NCBI GenBank assembly: GCA_965207125.1
Contig: OZ242263.1
Span: forward strand, 1,922,001-1,986,000
Reading direction: 5' to 3'
DNA from: G965207125 sp965207125
GTDB lineage: Bacteria; Pseudomonadota; Alphaproteobacteria; Puniceispirillales; UBA1172
DNA: 64,000 nucleotides
Numbering within the stretch: the stretch's first letter is position 1; every line of letters begins with the position of its first letter. Both the position numbers and the translations under genes were made by a program. The notes beneath the pieces were generated by a model. That model saw nothing but the letters and a program-made list of their open reading frames with translations. It was not told the origin of the DNA and did not search any database. Shown here piece after piece: positions 62,301 through 64,000 of the stretch.

Positions 62301-64000
62301 GCGACGTGGCAACAAGTGGCGTTTGCGGTCAATACGCATTCTACGGCGAAGGAGTTGGTGAGTGCTTCCCTTGCAATAAAATTTGAGGATTTTACGCCTT
62401 TGATTATTACATCCCTCTTTGGAGGTTTATCGAGGGACAATGTCAAGTTTGTTGTGAAGATTGGCACGACCCCGAACCCAAGCACCGGTGAAAAGGGCGT
62501 TGAGTCGGTTTCAGTGGTGGATGATATCATCACAGTTGTGACGTATAGCGATGGCGCAACTTGGGACCAAGTGGCGAGAGCAACTGAAAGGCTAGAGTTG
62601 ATTAATATTAGAGCGCTTCCTGAGACTCGAGATCATGATGCTGAGGCGGTGGTCTTGTATGAAAGCAATTATGAAGCTGTGGTAAATTTGGCGGATTTCG
62701 AGCCTCTTGAGATTGTGGCCGATGAAGGTGGTTCGGCGGGTAATAATATCAGGGTTTTCGTGCGGATTGGTACGACCGCAAACCCAAAAATTGGTGAAAA
62801 GGGCGTTGAGTCGGTTTCAGTGGTGGATGATGTCATCACGGTTGTGACGTATAGCGATGGCGCAACTTGGCAACAAGTGGCGAATGCGATCAATAGGGAC
62901 TCTAAGGCGCGAGATTTGGTTGATGTTGATGCGGCTCCGGCGACTGCTGAGAATGACGCTGAGGCAGTGAATTTGTATTTAGATAGGGGTTTTGAGGCAA
63001 GACTGCCTACGGTGCTTGAATTCTTGGCTGCAAATGAAACCTATATTTTCGTGGAGATTGGCACAACCGCGAACCCACAGACCGGTGAAAAGGGCGTTGA
63101 GTCAGTTTCAGTGGACGATGATACCATCACTGTTGTGACATACAGTGATGGCGCGACTTGGGAACAAGTGGCGGAGGCTATCAATGATGAAGCGGGGACG
63201 TTGGTTGATGTTGAAGCGCCTCCGGAGGCGGCAGGGAGTGATGCTAAGGCGGTTACTGTGTATTTAGAGGGTGGTTCGGAGAAGGAGAGGCTTGTGGTGT
63301 TTGAATTCAGGGTTAACGAGCCAATCTTTGTTGAGACCGATACCGATTTCTTCAAGGACTTTGAAGATCCTCTTATCAACTTCTCCAACGCAACTTATAT
63401 CAAGTTGGAAGACGGTAGGCTTTCGGAAGAAATACCGTTGTCCAATCTTAACGATCCGAGCATTGCTCTAGAACTTTTAAACCCCTTAATCTTTGGTAAG
63501 ATCACCGAGGCTGGCATATACACATTCAGGATCATAGGATTTGATATAAATGCATCTGCATCTCCTAATCCAAGCTATAAAATTACGTTTATAGTATCGG
63601 AGAATAAACCCCCTGTGGTTGATACTGAAGTTGAAGCACAAGAAGGAGTGCTGGATGAGACGATCACGCCGATTGATCTGAGCGATCTTTTCCGCGACCC
63701 CGAAGGCGATCCACTCACCTTGACGGTGACACTTGAAGATGGAAGGGCGTTAGAGGCAATCGGGCTTGAGTACACCTCCAGAACAGACCCTGTAACAGGC
63801 GTGGTCACCAGAGCAATTATAGGCAGGCCGAACACCAGCGGCGAACACACAATTAAGGTCGTAGCAGAGGACAGCAGGTTCGTGGATGGCGATGAGGTGA
63901 AGGAAGCATCGGCCCCGTTCACATTTATCATTAGTATTCCTAACCCTCCAAGCGTGACGGAAGGCCAGGAGATCCCACCGATTGATTTAAGCTCTCTATT
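47367..64000 (+). CDS. Gene 5: largest member, at least 5,544 codons, open at the right edge
   Basis: Putative giant surface or matrix adhesin. From ATG (AAGGTGG upstream) the frame was spot-checked at many points to 63954 and no stop exists before the edge. Residue map: cap B 1-170 (MTDFKVLRYFLPSPSDTFAA); He_PIG ~172-265; CSPG/cadherin-like ~265-392; RTX nonapeptides ~406-438; FRRGQDKLKF module ~440-600; EF-hand-like loop ~630; helical linker ~690-850; cadherin-like EDTDYAFPDTPE ~842-972; VCBS array with He_PIG ~972-2575; He_PIG run ~2578-3178; module shared with genes 2 and 3 (QVGINLGAKGGSADDV) from ~3195; cadherin-like domains ~3350-3720; PPC-like ~3909-3999 (DWISFIVEEGESVTVTIE); another DEYAFPDTTE domain ~4129-4262; He_PIG/VCBS to ~4730; four copies of a GEKGVESVSV domain ~4914-5295; He_PIG ~5412 to the edge. 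The export tail must lie outside. No cysteine was noticed. Confidence 0.95.
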   Translation, partial: MTDFKVLRYFLPSPSDTFAAGWYLTDNDDGLTRVGDMIPADDPAVYGVANQIIIDSNTPDDSTAGGVSPLSGGAGPDQFLITLTANSVTIDDDSGDNMIVFALDVEIKSITSDASGASPVYVITLSTDKVITVRNPSSFTFQHLGDATRTAPISAAEFLTAYPNQDPVAGPDIEEQSGTAAGKEIKPIDLSGLFTDSNNDELALTFAVMLDGSAIDFEDTGLKYDPLTKNLFGTPNAEGTYTITVTASDSRGGTDTSTFNIVVGPFEPVIEISKLVYNVGGEVIVISQDNLLTSHGSQDDLSMLVYLIQDQPTNGTLWKGDTQLDDQSGSNSFTQEDVNNGLITYRPSDSSSVQSDSFSFVVLNLGTIPIAPKQVPGVFQISPREDVDVQNPEGDNTIDLSGETAPRKIDTGDGSDTITGGEGDDQIDAGAGDDEIILTREDNGEQVDAGADEVLYTFGYGGDGTDGGDAIKGFRRGQDKLKFVVNSDRTDITTLTAFLQSLEGADGEALTDDDAFTVTMMWGFDENGVFYFDGVLLHFKEASAFSNGPLSSPVVSITFDERLDFDDLVEILGGAENVANNFDGGLTAFKNLDEVLPRLFGEDSIDFEVRPIDEVSVVDGPVASAEVFFDLNGDGEVTDAEKDAQRDDSGRSRYLTGDDGTVDIPEQYVGRAFVAVVGSAYDIDSGERLEGTFRSLDKGRGGIATPITDLIVTYLEEVEGQAGTPTTEQEVLDEIFGDGVVTLADILAAGNYEIPADTDTPENNKKDLISRAAIALTEIKENDDLADGDGDGSTTKVEIVSAIKTLADLPDDPSVADLKAAVEARVAEVNAVRDGKPIATPASVDGVEDTDYAFPDTPEALTELFGFLDQGGNNSGADASSFRGVYIRIDIENASLRLDDNTQVVADTDLSGSDTADAIAGYVYVTFDNLDGLKITPAPNFNGDLVLVYRVWDGEAVSSDAELIINIAGVNDAPVVDTPIEEQSGKEYQENVIDLANLFTDNDGDELELSFVVMLGDVDVTSTVTHHYEASNKMLSIRPSEEGLYTIKVTATDRTDDSGLTATSSFTLVVEPDVNPPVIAIGDGETTEIGEDATTPIEGTLSITDVDDIVVPAVVLVGNGAGQYGTLTFTATETGGGWSYALDDRAQTLDDGPVTEIFTFTAYGAEDFELIITVIGANDAPVIVPVDVAGEVLASATGTVTEDTSPTATGTLTIMDAEGDALPVIMPPNDLSGTYGAITFVASASGGTWTYTLDDRAQALQEGQEETETFTFTAAGADAITVTITARGVNEAPKVVDDSNFQSTIPEGKVGQEITAISDNVLRDRFIDDDTENTDLTLTVVVLVPSSDGSPPTEGALSTLGLAYSPLTGITGTPNEAGSYTLQVTASDNDASTANAVFTFDLLVTHPPVIAIGDGEITEIGEDATTPIEGTLTITDEDDIVVPAVALVGNGAGQYGTLTFTATETGGGWSYALDERAQTLDDGPVTEIFTFTADGADAFELIITVVGANDAPVISNESVTTEIGEDTTTPIEGTLIITDVDDAAVPAVALSDGAGQYGTLTFTATETGGGWSYVLDERAQTLDDGPVTETFTFTAVGAEAFELIITVVGANDAPVISNESVTTEIGEDATTPIEGTLSITDVDDTVVPDIALSNGAGQYGTLTFTATETGGGWSYALDERAQTLDDGPVTETFTFTAVGAEAFELIITVVGANDAPVISDESATTEIGEDTTTPIEGTLSITDVDDTVVPAVALDGDGVGQYGTLTFTATETGGGWSYALDERAQTLDDGPVTEIFTFTAVGAEAFELIITVVGANDAPVISNESVTTEIGEDTTTPIEGTLSITDVDDTVVPDIALSNGAGQYGTLTFTPSASGGGWSYALDERAQTLNDGPVTETFTFTAVGAEAFELIITVVGANDAPVIVPVDVAGEVLASATGTVTEDTSPTATGTLTITDVDGDALPDIMPPNDLSGTYGAITFVASASGGTWTYTLDDRAQALQEGQEETETFTFTAAGADAITVTITVRGANEAPKVVDDSNFQSTIPEGKVGQEITAISDNVLRDRFIDDDTETTDLTLTVVVLVLSSDGSPPTEGALSTLGLAYSPSTGITGTPNEAGSYTLQVTASDNDASTANAVFTFDLLVTHPPVIAIGDGEITEIGEDDTSIGGTIAVTDEDAALLNEDLPSIMLMDGFGKTVIETNDVGGTTMSLEGLYGTLTFMRVGEATGGTWSYALDDRAQALKESQTEIFTFTADGADAFELIITVIGVNDAPVISNESVTTEIGEDTTTPIEGTLSITDVDDTVVPAIALDGNGVGQYGTLTFTATGTGGGWSYALDDRAQALKESQTETFTFTADGAEAFELIITVVGANDAPVISDESVTTEIGEDTTTPIEGTLSITDVDDTVVPDIALDGDGVGQYGTLTFTATETGGGWSYALDDRAQALKESQTEIFTFTADGAEAFELIITVVGVNDAPVISNESAATEIGEDTTTPIEGTLTITDADDNAVPAVALDGNGVGQYGTLTFTPSASGGGWSYALDDRAQALKENQTETETFTFTADGAEAFELIITVIGANDDPVPGTAIVDAAGTQGQNIIVDMSTFFTDAEGDTLDLTFTAMLGENEVILDESNHSYDEETKILTIKLTEHGTYMIGVTATDGGSGSPAISEFSLTVVEQKIEAVSGENPATVTEDDSDNDSATGVIRLKDTSDTSTIIALVDGAGQYGMMSFDASSGTWTYTLDDRAQTLKEDQQETETFTFTDGTAIFDVIIMVSGVDDKPVRVPDSDIPTQRVTVDQMIKAIDLSGLFTDIDGDDELILSVVVLGPPEDPGDVNHSRKELSTINLSYNPETREITGTPTKTGFYTIEVTAEGGSANDGGPTIFGIEIVASGDILGYLGKPIEAINLGNLFTDLGSATLTVTFLDSSGNEVEDIGLEYNSGTKTITGTPTKTGAYTIKIVPSDGQDEITFDFVLSAPRPSTLTGYVGQDTEIDLSSFITDPDNVTLTVTFLNSSGDEVDIGLRYTVTTDPDTDEVITRAITGVPTSETGTYTLRIVATDSTPGVQAETFTFDFTLSELQPPALTFVEEQVEANADFMVIEDTIQSPEEIAPIDLRGLLGGAAGSSVSVTLESGEALSTIGLEYNTLTKMITGTLTKSGIHTILVERGGAEIGEFIVASVPDKTPTKLINIEDPDTSADQVGINLGAKGGSADDVTAARTDLISDYDDSDVKVFAPTDTTDAEEEYVVEGEYGRFIVTLLRGEDDSDGAPAELSYYYERYQDGDTNYKNINALKEGEIAYDVLTIWAFDGLTDAELAQVVAEDGPYEIPQSAIDRRVFKTVVVEITGANDAPEVVAEIFDVSFTDGQAVSIDIDPANFFDVDGDTLTITVTLGDDSALDTIGLAYDPATGKITGTPNTAGPHTIKVTATDGASESASYTFILSTDPANVNTEPVVEISGTQTLVLVDRVPVASDTDTGFDITYSDADDAHLDNDDVEYNFYQLGRDKDGNPIRIRSADNLLGVSEDGSILLKAGIQFISDLSFEVVATDGEGSKSAPQVFTITVNNNPVPVLILAGLNGVETILDNIEGGRLNRLIVQDSDTDASVFTSESFTITGDQAEKFIVKKDDDGRWYLFLKDGESLDHENIEGTILDLDITVSDGTNTSNAVEVVVNLAQEYFFDKDTYEGVVYQARAEGDVAGTRYSIKSGIGEGDLFTIDGEDGEVRFKPSSIPSTFDIDREFRFIIIERSGGDVTETVVTIYNNKPGIIDLSDTIPDLSTDRAIGFTIGPNDDDITLIDPDGESSVTYYWFAHTRPLAELGFSQEFLEDLVSGVHAVKPLEGENDRLLTLKGEHAEKEIWLVLAATDSEGHTTYHFWEGQRFDIADTRQAAIDGGFDLIKVGLNNNDGTGDLELVADMGTDDNDWISFIVEEGESVTVTIEAPPALKFRILKSSETEKDFSNIDRGGSASETITESGSYFLHASFVRDTGKYTVTFEGIDDKPTAIVLTDAVDALTLGTVEEGAKVGVLTITDDLYGANTIILSGEDAEFFEIRETSNSDRLIKELWLKANLDLSSKVGGAIEVIASIEGTGKRDDDAPEPATQTLTIDINIGGPPTTTQATGVAIDEGDEYAFPDTTEALIELFGFADPGGNRDGNPGSFMGVYIKLSSITGGKLLLADGTAGDGDTLGLGGIDNDAGNNDNAPAVEGYIYVTLGVLSTLRLNPADNFNGNLELVYQVWDGDQSSSDATLTITVNAVNDAPEVAEVDDGSGTGTTKPASIDTQNGQEGQPLPVIAASDLMGIFTDVDGDKLTLTFKVAFGGIKRSLGDVGLVYTEDDGITGTPSSEGIYTIEVTANDRPDGSGLTATSTFDIIVAAPNNPPVVNEPIVGPLSGKVDRIIANINLSTLFRDMDEDDLLTLTFVVINASDSTNTLLSLSDIGLEYDPATKMITGKLLSTLEVGTYTITVTASDGKVGGTATSDITIQIAHPTIIEGEDRGELIEDGVDEDDNPITFITGILTIRDADNPDPLPSIVFKDDPTNMSLTGDYGTLDIRSITEMRDTWEWRYTPDQRVQDLKDGQEVEEVFTLIDSNTPREAVFPVTITVIGTNDAPVVNEPIEMLTVSHGQRNIRIDLGRVFTDPDDDELTLTVMVVRIRDESGVEVEELVALEDVFMGLIYNEASKMITNPLRGLMSREALRSDLGDYMIRITASDNNENTDDIDLNFILRVIANRPPIVVDVRKFQATSFVLLLDFSDIDIKVKFGGNLISDNVEHDIILPADFLSGDAIWIRFDDSANTSVKGVEVVISISDDGETLTFTPTGKIKIIDYDLNGGDQLTTEEIYEIDFDSDTPSAIRDGGVTFTVEEDNVTSDDLHISSVSIDGLKVAKDRLQDNTDTLIDLDNGEAGAIAIELDNIVPLVDFAPLTITPIGGAEGDNIRFVVQIGTTANPKTGEKGVRSVSVDGDTIKTITVVTYSDGATWQQVAFAVNTHSTAKELVSASLAIKFEDFTPLIITSLFGGLSRDNVKFVVKIGTTPNPSTGEKGVESVSVVDDIITVVTYSDGATWDQVARATERLELINIRALPETRDHDAEAVVLYESNYEAVVNLADFEPLEIVADEGGSAGNNIRVFVRIGTTANPKIGEKGVESVSVVDDVITVVTYSDGATWQQVANAINRDSKARDLVDVDAAPATAENDAEAVNLYLDRGFEARLPTVLEFLAANETYIFVEIGTTANPQTGEKGVESVSVDDDTITVVTYSDGATWEQVAEAINDEAGTLVDVEAPPEAAGSDAKAVTVYLEGGSEKERLVVFEFRVNEPIFVETDTDFFKDFEDPLINFSNATYIKLEDGRLSEEIPLSNLNDPSIALELLNPLIFGKITEAGIYTFRIIGFDINASASPNPSYKITFIVSENKPPVVDTEVEAQEGVLDETITPIDLSDLFRDPEGDPLTLTVTLEDGRALEAIGLEYTSRTDPVTGVVTRAIIGRPNTSGEHTIKVVAEDSRFVDGDEVKEASAPFTFIISIPNPPSVTEGQEIPPIDLSSL
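48565..50285 (+). repeat. Shared core cassette, copy in gene 5
   Basis: Closest to the gene 2 copy (shared AFSNGPLSSPVV, DDSGRSRYLTGDDGTVD and DKGRGGIATPITD), but its linker has the EIPADTDTPENNKKD variant of gene 3. It is therefore a visible mosaic of two other copies, with the switch between about 49610 and 49680. Confidence 0.85.
50595..55090 (+). repeat. VCBS array of gene 5 with a 2,220-bp spaced duplication
   Basis: Unit starts (ccggtaat/ccggtgat): 50595, 50907, 51588, 51900, 52206, 52512, 52821, 53127, 53808, 54183, 54489, 54795. Most units are 306-309 bp, like those of gene 2. A ~0.73-kb segment with the IVPVDVAGEV variant plus a distinctive He_PIG (STIPEGKVGQEITAISDNVL) occurs at 50907-51640 and again at 53127-53860, exactly 2,220 bp apart. 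After the second copy a singular VCBS follows (DEDAALLNEDLPSIMLMDGF, 53870-54180). Confidence 0.88.
62106..63290 (+). repeat. Four copies of a distinct GEKGVESVSV domain in gene 5
   Basis: Anchor attggcacgaccgcgaaccc or variants at 62196, 62460, 62766 and 63057 (spacings 264, 306 and 291). Consensus: IGTTANPKTGEKGVESVSV, then a short D-rich turn, ITVVTYSDGATWQQVA, AIN and a valine/alanine-rich end followed by DAEAV. It is unlike VCBS or He_PIG. From memory, the pattern 'V-S-V…I-T-V…D-G…T…Q-V…AIN' resembles a small beta domain found in phage and surface proteins (…ALSVSVSGTAITVTLAT…AAINA…). That link is tentative. It was seen in no other gene of the window. Confidence 0.75.

Overview
The whole window is one locus of a single gene family: five giant same-strand genes for repetitive, acidic, RTX-type proteins built from VCBS, putative-Ig (He_PIG), cadherin-like and Calx-beta-like modules. 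Every complete end carries a haemolysin-type calcium-binding stretch and a short hydrophobic tail (…GFELNSAETDIV or close variants). This is the layout of adhesins or matrix proteins exported by type I secretion. No cysteine was noticed in the intact products, no N-terminal signal peptide is present, and no transporter gene (ABC, HlyD-like, TolC-like) lies in the window. Base composition is near 50% GC. The host is probably a marine Gram-negative, perhaps an alphaproteobacterium; this is inference from domain style only, and there is no rRNA or tRNA to anchor it.

Layout: gene 1 (1-12318) enters from the left edge. An 818-bp spacer (12319-13136) holds GC-rich hairpins, a decayed antirestriction/zincin fragment and a fossil of a gene 3' end. 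Gene 2 (13137-22760) is intact. A 575-bp spacer carries a ~190-bp hairpin-rich insertion. Gene 3 (23336-35890) has intact ends and an interior (27.46-33.86 kb) broken by at least twenty small indels. An 831-bp spacer (35891-36721) begins with four ~141-bp decayed copies of the gene 3' end. Gene 4 (36722-47115) has five single-base insertions in its first 1.75 kb and then one 2,885-codon frame. After a 251-bp leader, gene 5 starts at 47367 and stays open to the right edge: at least 5,544 codons without a stop.

The paralogues exchange parts. A ~1.7-kb cassette (RTX nonapeptides, a conserved 'FRRGQDKLKF' module, an EF-hand-like loop, a helical linker and a cadherin-like domain) is nearly identical in genes 1, 2, 3 and 5, with a diverged shortened copy near the end of gene 4. 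Genes 2 and 3 share one N-terminal cap, genes 4 and 5 another, and gene 3 has the second cap buried in its middle. Inside genes, units of 306 bp and 624-645 bp are amplified, and blocks of 1.25-2.55 kb are duplicated. I read this as a recombining giant-adhesin array, in which the broken genes could also act as sequence donors. An alternative for the broken stretches is local assembly error, which only read-level data can settle.
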